DNA from: Enoplosus armatus
Lineage: Eukaryota > Chordata > Actinopteri > Centrarchiformes > Enoplosidae
Reading direction: 5' to 3'
Assembly (NCBI RefSeq): GCF_043641665.1
Contig: NC_092182.1
Coordinates: 19,839,241 to 19,903,240 of the forward strand
Length of the DNA stretch: 64,000 bases
In this document: positions 1 through 11,088 of the stretch, in pieces
Numbering within the stretch: the first letter of the stretch is position 1
Layout: the number at the start of each line of letters is the position of its first letter
Made by a program: the position numbers and the translations under genes
Notes under the pieces: generated by a model
Told to the model about the DNA's origin: nothing
The model's database searches: none
Seen by the model: the letters and a program-made list of their open reading frames with translations, nothing else

Positions 1-1295
1 TTCATGCTCATCATATATCTTTAAAACTCGATGTGTAAGAAAAGCAAGGCAACACTTCCTGCAGCAATTTAAAAACTCTTAAGCTGGTTGATAATTCAGT
101 GTAACCATTAATATCTAAAAATGTTTTGGTAGACTGTTTTTGAGTGGTCCTGTGATAAATTCTTCTAAGCTACTTTACTGTATGTGACTGAAATGGACAT
201 TCAATGTGTTGAGAGGATTTTCCCTGTTCTCTACTTTAAAAACACAAATTTCACAACTACCTATTTGGGTGTATTTATCTGAAAAGGTTTACCTAATTCC
301 TAAGAGGCATCATGCAGATACATCAACATTCAGATGTGTAAGCCTCTTTTAAAAACACATTAGCTCATAACACGAATGATATATGATTAGATGAAAAGTC
401 AACACTTTAACAAGTCCATCACACTTTAACAAAGTGCATGTGCACAACAGGTAAGGAGATACAATCCTACTTTGACTTGCAAAGCAATGCTTTTAAAATT
501 GTTTGTGAGGCATCTGTGGCAGGGATAGTTAGATGGAAATGGAAAATAATAAAATACGTTATTTCCATACGCAACTTCCATATTTCCATATATTATGAAA
601 TAAAATAAAATAATCTCCCTGCCACATCACATTCCCTTTCACATTACCAACCTCAAAACACAGTGAAGCAGATAGAAACAGGAAAACTCAGACGGTCACA
701 CAGACTCACACTGATTAATGGTGTAGAAGGATGCAGTAACTATTTTCAAACATTTTGACCTGCCAAACACCCAGGCAGGATCACCGTCTCTCCTAAAAAC
801 TAAAAATGTGTATTGTTTAACCCATTTAACGGACCGGTATATTATTGGGTATTTTATTACCTGGATGTTTGGTAAACAAACCTTGGCAACAATACATTTC
901 ACAAAAAATGTGTTTGTTGCAGACATAACTATATTATTGTGCTGTAGTCAGCACTTTTCATTTGAGTTTCCCCTGTGCATGTTAACTCAGCACTGAAATG
1001 GTAGATATGTTACCATATTTGATTTAACCACAGCAGATGTTGTTGTTTACAGAAATGGAACATAGCAGAGGGTAAAGGTACCCCTGTATGAAACACACTG
1101 GGAAAAACAAGTCTCTGAAAAAACAATCATTAAACATTGCTGCATTTCCCCTGGATAGACTAATCCAAGAATGGATGGGAAAAAAAGTCAAATTCATGAA
1201 TTTGCATATTACTCAAAAATTATACTAACATAAGCAGCATGAACGCTTCAAAAAAAGAATACACACCCATATACAAACACAAATATTAAACCCCT
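1..1295. other. AT-rich non-coding stretch, nothing recognised
   Basis: AT-rich sequence with only short open frames and no recognisable protein, RNA or repeat structure. If rtf2 continues leftward beyond gcnt7, this stretch would belong to an rtf2 intron, but I found no rtf2 exon in it. Confidence 0.5.
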
Positions 1296-1310
1296 GAGTA
1301 ACCAGTATGA

Positions 1311-1764
1311 AAGTGTTCATAGTTACTATTGAAAAAAAAAAAGATTATTTTGTATGAAAGCATTTCAGTGTGGTGTATGAGACGATTTCAGTATGCTGTG
1401 TGACAGGATTTCAGATGAACAGGAAAGCATTTCAGTTGAACAGGAAGGTGGCTGAGAGTGCATTTGGTAATAAACGATCGGGCAGCACCCAGCGTTGCAA
1501 CTCCAAGTGTGGAAATGCTGGACAGTCATCTAGCATCGCTTTTCTCATCCCGCCAGCGTAGCAGTGTGCCACTGCCAACTGTAACTCCAATCAGGAGGGA
1601 ATCTGCACCACATTATCAAGCGCAGCAGTGCTTCGGCACGAGGACGTCAGGCACGAGGAGAAAAGGGTAATTAAACATAGTTGAAAGAGTTCTAAATTGA
1701 GTTTTAACCTGAATACTTGTATTTCATACAAAATTAGTTTTTAAATAGTAACTGTGAACGCTTT
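1311..1764. mobile_element. Inverted-repeat element, possible non-autonomous DNA transposon
   Basis: Two arms of roughly 45 bp face each other. The left arm (1311-1359) has key strings catagttactatt and attttgtatgaaa. The right arm (1722-1764) carries their reverse complements, tttcatacaaaat and aatagtaactgtg. Between them is a GC-richer core with a 70-codon open frame (1458-1670, +) that matches no family I recognise and is followed directly by a GT donor-like gtaatt. The ends of the element and any target-site duplication are unclear, so the arms may be internal rather than terminal. The transposon reading is an inference from the symmetry. Confidence 0.4.
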
Positions 1765-1794
1765 TGAATAGTTTATATAAAAGGTTTTCACAAT

Positions 1795-2012
1795 ACCATA
1801 TGAGAGCATTTCAACTGTGTATATGACTGCATTTCACTAGTATGTGCGAAAGCCTTTCAATTGTTTTCATGAGCTTTTCAGTTGTGTATGTGAGCGTATT
1901 TTGTTTTTGTTTGTGTGAAAGTGTTTCAGTTGTGTATGTAAAAGCATTTCACTTTTATGTGTGTGTGGTTTTCAGTTAAGTATGTGAATGAGTTTGGTTT
2001 CATGTGTGTATG
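1795..2012 (+). repeat. Degenerate minisatellite, 'gtgtatgtgaaagcatttcag' type
   Basis: A motif of about 25-32 bp built around gtgtatgtgaaagc + atttcagtt recurs imperfectly across this stretch (for example near 1804, 1850, 1880, 1915, 1945 and 1970). Related copies sit on the far side of the neighbouring inverted-repeat element at about 1355-1445. Copies are diverged and unevenly spaced, as in an old subterminal or satellite array. Confidence 0.5.
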
Positions 2013-2033
2013 TGAGAGTAAAAAGTACATGTA

Positions 2034-2751
2034 CAGTGGGGTCCAAAAGTCTAAGACCACTAGTCAGAATATTTCTATTTGTTTCGACTGTAATACTATT
2101 TTTTTTTTTCATTACAAATGATAATATCAGCTTAACAACTTGAGTGAAAAGTTGAATCTCTGAAAAACGTACAGGAATTGGTATGTCCCCCTTTTGCTTT
2201 AATGACAGCATGCACTCGAGCTGGCATAGACTCCACAAGTTAACCTGATGACCCATGTTATCCCAGCAGGATTTGACAATGTTACAAAGGGCTTCTTGTA
2301 ATGACACACAATGCTTGGCTTTCTGAATCTTCAAGTGCCCGCATAAATGTTCAATGGGTTTAAGGTCAGGCGACTGCGGAGGAAAGTCCATGACAGTCAC
2401 GACTCCTTGGTCTTCTTTGGTCTTGAAGTAGTTCTTGCAAAGCTTTGAGGTGTCTTTGGGGTCATTATCCTGCTGTAGTAGGAATCCCTCTCATAGTACT
2501 TTTGCTGATTGGACAACTCAAAGAAATCTCAACTTTTCTATGCAGTTAAGTTGGTCAATGCCACAAATTTCCTTAAGTTTGATTTCTGACCTAAAAATAA
2601 TGCAGAATCAAAATATTTATTCTTCATTTTACATGTCATAACTTCTTTTGTTTTTAAATGTTTCAGAATCTTCAAACTTTGTGATTATTACCAAGTTTAC
2701 GAGACAATATCTGAGATTTTCAATGTGGTCTCAGACTTTTGGACCCCGCTG
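2034..2751 (-). mobile_element. Internally deleted Tc1-like DNA transposon
   Basis: The terminal inverted repeats begin CAGTGGGGTCCAAAAGTCT on the left and end as the near-perfect reverse complement on the right (2723-2751). Both ends are flanked by TA (2032-2033 and 2752-2753), the Tc1/mariner target duplication. The minus strand still encodes the C-terminal part of a Tc1 transposase from about 2490 to 2170. It includes the second catalytic Asp in LLQQDNDPK and the glutamate of the last catalytic triad position in SPDLKPIEHL. At 718 bp it is less than half an intact element, and most of the N-terminal DNA-binding and first-Asp region is missing. It is a dead, non-autonomous copy. Confidence 0.92.
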
Positions 2752-2753
2752 TA

Positions 2754-4103
2754 TATGCATGGCAATTTTGAATAATGTCCCTAAGGGCCTCTCATAAACC
2801 AGCAGGGCATCTATTGTGTTGCCGTAATGCAAGCTCAGTGGGTGTGAACTCTGGCCATGTGCTCTGTTCAACACAAGAGGGATAATCTCAGAAGCTGACC
2901 ACGCAGCAAACAAACTCTGTGGGAGCTGCTCTGAAGTCAGTCACTCTGCTGTTGCTATTGCCACAAATGACACAGGCCACCGGAGAGCTGAGCACCTTAC
3001 CATCAAGTCAGTGAACAAGTCAACCAGAATCTTTCTTCAGCGCTGAACCAACTACTTGACAGGCAACAGGAGGGTGAACAAGACCGAGAGACAGCACCCA
3101 GTGGAGACACATTGTGGATAATTCAATATGTGCACCTCTAACTGGGCAGATGAACTGGAATTAAATACCCATTCAAGAGAAAAAAAGAAGAAACCTGAGG
3201 TAAAAGGGGTTTGAGGGAAAATAATGGAAAGCAAGAGGACACAAAAAGAAAGATGCAACGCACCAGTGAGTAGGAAACTGTATGGGGGAGGAGAGTGGAA
3301 AAAACCTTAGGGGGAGAGAGTGTGTGTGTGAGGTAGGAGTGTGTCAGGAGTGTGTCAGGTGTGTGCGTGGGTGTTACTGCTGGTAACCAGGCAGGGACAG
3401 TCCTCGTCTCGTGGGGATGTGAGGGGAGCGACTTAATCAGCAATGACTACAACTACAGAAAAAAAAAAACACATTCACAAAGCGCTCTCTCTCACTCCGG
3501 CATGGTCTCAGGCTCAGAGAGCACAGCCTCCCAGGTTACAAGCTGCCAGAAAAAACAACAACAATTCTAACAACCATTTTTAGCTCAAACACATAACAGA
3601 AAATATTCCTGCCGCTGTTATTCCTGTTGTTGCTGATGATGGCGCCGATGGAAATGACTTGAAAATGACGGATTCTGTATGGATTGTAGTAACAAACTTG
3701 GAGTAGCTGTTTAGGTAACAATCATCAGTACAGGTGCTGATGTCTAATGTTTTACTTCTTCACCATAAGGACTACAGACTGAACTGCCTCAAAAGGTAAC
3801 TGGCCCAGCTTGCCCTGTCTTTGGCATTCTGTCTTTACGTTTACGTTGCATGTTTATATGTGTTGCATTGACATAAGCTTTAGATGTTGGATCTAGACAG
3901 CAAACATAAGATAGATATAATCCCCAAATGAATGTTGTTCCCATGTTAGAAATGTGAAATAATTATTAACCAAAGCAACAGACCTAAAGGTTTTTGGACT
4001 GAGCGAAGAAAGTACAAACACTGAGAGCAATCAAGCAGCAAGCTGCTCCTTATTTGCATGCTGGGTGCAGTTGCAGTTGTTTTTTCAGTCTCAGTGTCAG
4101 AGG

Positions 4104-4180
<77 letters not shown>

Positions 4181-6006
4181 TGTGTGAGTGAGAGAGAGAG
4201 AGAGAGAAAAAATCGTTCACATTTCCATGGCAGCCTCCATGGATATTCGTATCCTTGGTGCTGTTCTCGTGAATGGCTTTAACATCAAGGGGACTCAGGT
4301 GAGGAGGCTTCACTGACAAGGGATTAAGAGTAGACCTCAGAGATGTCATTCTCTGAAGGAACTGGGTTATAAGATCAATTTTTTCTCTAATACTCTCTAG
4401 TCTCTAGTATGCTCAATAAAGAATACTCTGCATTGACATGAGCCCAGGAGCTCACTGGTTCAACAGAAAGCAACTTTTGAGTTGTTGTATCCTGCATTAT
4501 GTTTCATTTAAATATTCGAAACTGCATTATTGTGTGTAAAATGAGGACTTTATCCGAATAAAGACACTCGAAAGACTAACTTGTGGCTAACTTTTTGGAT
4601 AAGGAAAAAGATCAACCCTCAGGACGAGCAACAGAGGAGGGACGGACAGACATGCAATAGATGTCTGTGTGTTGTGTGACTAGACCAAATGCTGCCCTTA
4701 TTACACATCAAACAGTAACTTATATAATGCAAAAACATAGGAAATGCATCCAGTAAAACTGTGACAGCTGCCATTACCTACACCCGTTCACTTTAGTAAG
4801 TGATCTGTTCTGGCCTCATGGGTGGAAACTGACAGAAACAATTTGTTGAGGTGCCCTGAGAATGCCTTACATTAAGAAAATGGTCAAACATAGGCCTTAT
4901 TGATGTAGGGTTTTTGTATATGGACTTCATCAAAAAAACAAGTGGAAAGCTCATATCCAATACCACTAAGCTTGGGAGGTTCAAAATAACAACAAAATGT
5001 GTTTTAAATGACAAAGAGATACACTGCAGAGTATCACACTTATTACCAGAGTACTGCCCTTCTCTCGACTATTATCCATTCACTCTGAACCTTTTTGGGT
5101 ATCCTCATATCTCACAAAAATGTTGTTTGTTTACTTAATGCTATCTGTTGTACCTTGCACATGTAGCTCCCAAAGAATTCCTGAGTTTCAGATGATCAAC
5201 CAAGGCTTGTTCAGTGAGTTGCAATAGTATGTTATAATTAAAGCTGCTTTCATTATTGCTAACAATTATTTATTACATAAATGTAAATTAATTGTTTAAT
5301 CTATGAAATAACCAAATATAGATATTCTCAATTACCCACACTTTTATCTCAAGATATTCTTCTTTTGTCTGCAAAATGTATTGGCTAATTACATAATATG
5401 AAACAAAAAAAGCAAGCTATAACCAGAAATTGTAATTGTTATTTTTTAAGTGACATCTGACTGATTAGCAAAAGTGTAAGTAACAGCACTAGTTTCAATT
5501 CATGTTCCTAGCAGGAATGAAAATATTTATAATAAAAACTGATTGCATTTAAAAGGTTTTAAAAGGTTTAAGTACCCGATAGCTTGTCAGTTCTCTTTAT
5601 GCTTTAAGTCTGTATTTTGCCAAATGTTGCTGAACAGTTTCCTTGTATCAGCTCTCTTTTGTTTTGTATTTTGGTAAGGGTGCAAAGTAGAGGAAGAACA
5701 GCTCTCTACAGGAGGAAGTTATCATTCTGCATGATTACAAAAATGTGACTAAATGAAGAAGAGTAAATTCAGGAATGCTACTTTTAATTGTGGTGTTTCA
5801 GAAAGATGAACAACAGACAATGTGTTGCCAGTTGTGAGTCACATCTCAGATAACACTCAGACTAAATTCGGTACATTAAACTACATTTCTTGAGCTAAAA
5901 ACTGGCTTTGTCAATTAGTGCTAACCTACATATTTAACCCTATTTAATATCCCTCAGGGGTCCAGGACCCTACTGCAAATAACCAATCTGGATGTCTTTA
6001 TTGCAG
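2754..6006. other. Non-coding stretch upstream of gcnt7
   Basis: I see no convincing exon on either strand. The minus strand would have to carry rtf2 3' exons if rtf2 ended before gcnt7, and none with the expected Cys-rich or Lys-rich coding pattern was found. A (GT)n(GA)n microsatellite lies at 4106-4207. A gcnt7 promoter or upstream 5' UTR exon may lie here but cannot be located from sequence alone. Confidence 0.4.
4106..4207. repeat. (GT)n/(GA)n compound microsatellite
   Basis: About 36 uninterrupted GT units (4106-4178), then imperfect GTGTGAGT, then GA units to 4207. This is the longest dinucleotide array in the window. Confidence 0.97.
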
Positions 6007-9001
6007 GAGTTTTATCTGTGGTGGTGCTCTCTGGATACGGTGAAGCAGGGCTATTATGCGCCAGCTTGAAGGGACAAAATGCAGCTTCCTGTTGTGCCTG
6101 GGGATGAGTATTATTATCTGTTCAGTCATTTACTTGAGGACCAGGATGCCAACAGAGCCCAAGCCCCTAGAACCTCCAAGTTGCAGGCCGTTCTCCACTG
6201 AATGTAGAGCTTTTCTGCCCAGCATGGAGGAAGGAGTAGAGTGGTACCGCCGTGACTGCCAGGTATGTTTGATTTTTTTCCAAACAGTGCAGTGTAGCTC
6301 GACTCATCACTCAGAAGAGTCAAATTGTCTGAGCAATGAATTGCACAGAATATTATGGATCAAATTTTCAGTCATATATTTGAGGACTGGGGACCACATA
6401 ACAACATTCTTCGGTAGCGATGTGTTAAATGACTTAATCAAGCCAAACAAGTAATAAAATGCAACTGGTGTAGTGTTAATATATGTTTTTTTCTGTCTAC
6501 AGGTGGAAAGCTATATCCTGAATAGTCACCTGCAGTGTTCCTATTTGACCAGAGACATGCACTTCATCACAAGACCTCTGAGCCTTGAGGAGGAGGACTA
6601 CCCTTTAGCATTCATTGTGACTGTTCACAAGGAGCTGGAGCTTTTTGTGCGCCTGTTGCGGGCCATTTACATGCCACAAAATGTCTACTGCATTCATGTG
6701 GACGCTAAGGCTCCACTGGAGTACCAGGCAGCAGTACGGAAGCTAGTCAGTTGCTTTAAAAATACATTCCTTTCCAGCCGCAGCGAGACAGTGACCTACG
6801 CTGGGTTTTCCCGCCTGCAAGCAGACTTGAACTGCATGACGGAGCTAGCAAAGTCCAAGATAGGCTGGAGGAAGGTGGTGAATCTGTGCGGACAGGATTT
6901 CCCCGTCAAAAGCAACCTGGAACTGGTGCGGTACATGCAGAGCAAAGAGTGGAGGGACAGAAACATGACACCTGGGGTCAAGCAGCCGGTGTCTATGAGG
7001 CACAGGACACAGCTCCAGCACAGGGAGATCATGGGGTCACATGTAGCTCTGAAAGGGTTGGGACTGAAGAAAGGTCCTCCTCCACACAATCTGCAAGTTT
7101 ATTTTGGAACAGCCTACTATGCTCTTACAAGGGCTTTTGTAGACTTTGTCCTGAAAAGCCCAATAGCCCACGACCTCTTGGAGTGGTCTAAAGACACGTT
7201 CAGTCCAGACGAGCACTACTGGGTGACACTAAACCACATCAAAGGTAAACTGCCTGTTTCAAACGGATACACAGACATGCAGCGACTTCCTACTATTGAT
7301 GACATAATCTGTTTTTAAGTTCTGCAGCACAAATCCTAGGGTAGAACAATTAATTATTAACTAGTGTGATTATGATGTTGAAGCCATCAGACTGTAACAC
7401 ACAGGGAAACTGCTCATTCCCTACATTCTCAACATTGTACGCCCCCTTGGTTGCTGTCATTTCTCACACTGACATGGCTGACCTCCTACACCAAAAGAGA
7501 AAAGGCATGTTAGTTATGTTAGTAATGTCCACCTTATGGCTTTTTCACTCAAACCTCACTGATTTTAACTGATATCACTATTGATATTGATCATTTTTTC
7601 GAGACGATAGCAATTCGTTAAAATCCTTGTAATTTCTCAATTTTTATTTAGGAAAACAAGGCAAAAATAGATATACTTTAGAGAACTGTTTTGTTTTATG
7701 ATCTTCAGAGGGATGCATTTATATTGAGAAAATTATACTTGTGATAAATAAATACTGTCCCTGTTTGGATGCTTCCCCTAGAAAAGCTTAGGAAAGTGGT
7801 TGCGCACTGCTCTTAATTACCAGAGAAAAGGCTTAAAGGATGACGGCTGGTTTGGCAATTGCATGCCTGGTTAACTTTCCCACCTCGACAAAGAACAGCA
7901 CACAGCCGCTTCCCTAAGCTTTCCTATGGGAAGCATCCGGGACTGTCACCCACGCAGTGGATGTGACAGTCCAATGCAGGGCCTAAGTGAATCTTTATAA
8001 TTCAATTACATTGCATAATAATGATTCATTTTATCTGGTTATGTGTTTCAAGAGGCTCCAGGCAGCCATGTAGATGGAGGTTGGGCAGGAGACATCCGGG
8101 CAATCAAGTGGAGGGATCAAGAGGGAAGGGCACACAATGGTTGCAAAGGTACAGTACAGAAGCGCATGTATAATAATGATGTACTATCTATGAATTACTG
8201 TAACACAGGGCTCATCTATTGTCTAGTTTAAATTCTACTAGTCTTGTTCAACTGTGTGTAGTAATCTTGATACTATGGAAACAAACAAACTACAAAGCAA
8301 ATTATTACTATCTATTGATAGTCGCTATAACTTTACAGTTTGTGGCCAAACTCACTACTACATACACAAACAAGTACTAATTACCATCTTTTTTTCTTAA
8401 CATTAGCCTACCTCATACACTGTCTCTGTCCTATGAAATAAAAATTGTTAGGTCTGGCTCCAGACAGGATTACAGGGCCAATTACTGACTAAGGCAACTC
8501 AAGATTTACTCAACAAAAGATGATAAGAGGATTTATCTGATATGACATATTCTCCAATAGGTTTAGTTTGTGATGACCTTTTACAGGTTAAAGATAAAAG
8601 AAAATAGGATTTTTATGTAACAATAAAATACACACATCTAACCACCCAAAATCACTGTAGTAGCACACAAACCTACCAACAAACACACAAAGCATCATGA
8701 AAGGTTTGAAATTCACTAACATGTACAACAAGACCAAAGGTGTTGTTGTCATTTTCCAGGGCATTACGTACGAGACATCTGTATCTATGGAATGGAAGAC
8801 CTGACGTGGATCATCAACAGGAACAGCATGTTTGCCAATAAATTTGAGAGTAACACCTTTCCAGAGGCACTGGACTGCCTGGAGCAGTGGCACAGGAACA
8901 AAGTGTTGAACCAGGCAACTGTTCCCATAGAACCATCATGGCTGCTGGCCACCCAGAGCAACTCAAGTAGCGGCTACTTCAACAGCAGTGCTGGAGCATG
9001 A
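6007..9001 (+). CDS. gcnt7: GCNT7-type beta-1,6-N-acetylglucosaminyltransferase, complete coding region in four exons
   Basis: Coding segments are 6056-6262, 6503-7244, 8053-8148 and 8760-9001, giving 428 residues, close to the roughly 430 of human GCNT7. All three introns have GT/AG ends and the phases fit. The first exon begins at an acceptor at 6006, leaving 49 bases of 5' UTR. The start at 6056 opens a type II membrane topology: a short cytosolic tail (MRQLEGTK), then a hydrophobic anchor at about residues 11-27, so a Golgi enzyme is expected. The luminal GT14 domain runs from about residue 95 (YPLAFIVTVHKELELF) through NVYCIHVDAKAP, NLCGQDFPVKSN and FGTAYYALTRAF to SPDEHYWVTL. Glu306 in that last motif aligns by eye with the proposed catalytic base of core-2 transferases. 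The last two exons give GGWAGDIRAIKW and HYVRDICIYGMEDL, closest to GCNT7 among the family. GCNT7 activity itself is poorly established. Nothing disrupts the frame. Confidence 0.95.
7751..7947. repeat. Near-complete palindromic (fold-back) element in gcnt7 intron 2
   Basis: The left half (from actgtccctgtttggatg at 7754) is mirrored by the right half (gggaagcatccgggactgtc ending near 7947). Matching strings include ggatgcttcccc/gggaagcatcc and aaagcttagg/ccctaagcttt. The symmetry centre is near ggcaattgcatgcc (about 7855-7868), so almost all 195 bp could fold as one hairpin. A second, smaller palindrome (ggactgtcac...gtgacagtcc) overlaps the right end to about 7972. This is MITE-like, but no target duplication could be defined. 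Confidence 0.7.
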
Positions 9002-9340
9002 AACGGTATCATCAACAAAAGTTGAGCTACATGTAGTTCAGATTATTTGCACTCGTTCAGTGTCTGTGAATGTCAAAAATGTGAGAAAGAAAAACTGGAT
9101 GATGCACTGTGCACTCCCAGACTCTGTAGCATGGCTACTGTTCACAGATGTATTCGTCTATTTATGAAACTGTAAGATGGCTGTTCTTTTTGATCATCAG
9201 AAGACAGTGTATATGTCAGAGGACTAAATCTTTACATTTCTTTACAGTAAGGCAATGCAGTAGTAAAATGAATCCCATAAAAAAAAACATACAATTAAAT
9301 AACTATACTATTCGACATACCTACACCACACAAAGTATTA

Positions 9341-9346
9341 AATAAA
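9341..9346 (+). other. Candidate gcnt7 polyadenylation signal AATAAA
   Basis: A canonical AATAAA lies 340 bases after the gcnt7 stop codon. It is the first clear candidate for the 3' end of the transcript. The downstream sequence is T-rich (ggttttatttaatt). Confidence 0.5.
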
Positions 9347-9571
9347 ACTGCTGACTATGCATTTAATGTGGTTTTATTTAATTAAATGTTTAATACTGTT
9401 TAATTCAATATTGTTGAGTGTGTGGTCCAGTTAAAAAAAAAAAAACACCCGTTGATAAAACTATTGTTTGTTTTTCTTTTTTAATAAATTAGGGTGTAGC
9501 AGGCGTAAACAAACAAATAAAGACAATGATGAAAAAAAATCTTCCTACCCTTCTTCCCTTTTTAAAACAAG

Positions 9572-9745
9572 ACTAAGAGTCTTGTGAGGCTGTGCTTTCA
9601 GCAAAACACTAAAATTGGCTTGCAAACATGTTCACAATGACAATGCTGACATGCTAATGTTGAGCAGGCATAAAGTTTACCATGTTCACCATCTTAGTTG
9701 CATGTCACCGCACTAACATTTGCTATTTTGCACAAAACAAAGCTT
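9572..9745 (-). repeat. Teleost dispersed repeat, copy A ('catgttagcatttagctc' family)
   Basis: The strings tgaggctgtgctt, gttcacaatgacaatgctga, accatgttcaccatcttag and gcactaacatttgcta occur in the order known from a repeat common in percomorph genomes. The reverse complement matches the copy at 60180-60370. It lies between the gcnt7 3' end and rtf2 exon 5, so probably within an rtf2 intron. Confidence 0.65.
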
Positions 9746-11088
9746 GGGTCAACTGGCCCGTGGAATTATCTAGTAAATCAAGGTCAACCAAACACACTCA
9801 AGGTTTTTGTTTATCTAGGCTCTGAACATTCACACACTATTCAGGACTGTTCAGTGGTTTACAACTTGGACAAAACGTAAGGGACAATTAAAACCACAAT
9901 GGATATCACTTTTTTACAGCACAAATAAGAAGCAGGCAAATCAGCCTAAATGTCAGTGGCTATAAATTCAAGAGATTGTGTATTGCCTGATAAGCCTATC
10001 TAAGCAAAAATCTCTCTCACAAAGTCAGTTTCCCATAACAACCAACTTTTCTAATGGTTTCAGACCCTATTTCCGGCAAAGTCAAACAACTCATCTGTGC
10101 CTAGATGCTTTCACTTCCACAGAAACAACAGCAGTGACTGCCGTTTGCTTCCTTAAAATAGCCTGTGCATGAGAAACTATGACCATAGCTTTAAAGTTAC
10201 TTAAAACTAACAGGTTAACTGGGTCTGTAACCACAATTTCTGCTTTGAAAATTATAAACAGAAATAATGGCAAAAAATATATATATATATTTCCTAACAT
10301 AATAGGGACACTGGAGAAATGTATATATATAACCTACTTTTCAAACATTTGAACACATCAAAAGTGTAAAATAATCCCACATCAGAATAGGTTCATGTTG
10401 GAGTAGTGGCTCTATTGGCTCAAGCCATTTCTGCTTTGCCCTTTTTGGCATAAGTGTCCCTCTGGACCAAATAAACAAAAAATATTTTATTTTTATTGAT
10501 CTTATTAATCACCCCCCAAGCTAACAGGAAGAATCTTAATAGTCTGCCATAGTGGTCAGACTGTCTCCTCAGGTATATATCTACTGATTTGCACTGTTCC
10601 CTATTTTTTACCTTGAATAGCATAAACATTGCATTTATATTTAATATTACACAGATTTTCTGGATAACTGATCTGATTTATTCAACTAGTGTGCACTAGT
10701 GTGTTTTGAGATTTCAAAACCTCCTTTGGGAGCTTTAAAACATTACACTTCAGATTTTGAACACACGTTGTTATCCATCTGAGCAACAGATTGTGTCTCT
10801 GGGACCACACCAATGTAAGATTGCTATTGTCTTATCTACACTAATATCAAGGCTGCTTATTTACCAAGCAGTGAGAGATCTCCGTTTATGAATCAAACAA
10901 GCAGAATCACTGACAAACATTCAGAGGTCAGCAATGGAGAGTAGTTTGAAGTTGAAAGGACACATTAAAAGATAAAAAATCTATTAGGAAAATGAAAAAA
11001 ATGTTATAGTATAGTTGGCAAACCATTGGTCCATCAAAGAAAGTTGGAATAGATTGACAGATGAAAAAAATCTTGAAACATTGCTCAC

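Noticed and set aside
1618..1665. 'cggcacgagg' strings that resemble a cDNA-library adaptor
   Set aside because: Two short occurrences inside an otherwise ordinary genomic repeat; too little to claim vector or cDNA contamination.
6796..7191. Open frames on both strands inside gcnt7 exon 2
   Set aside because: Shadows of the real gcnt7 frame, which alone matches a known family.
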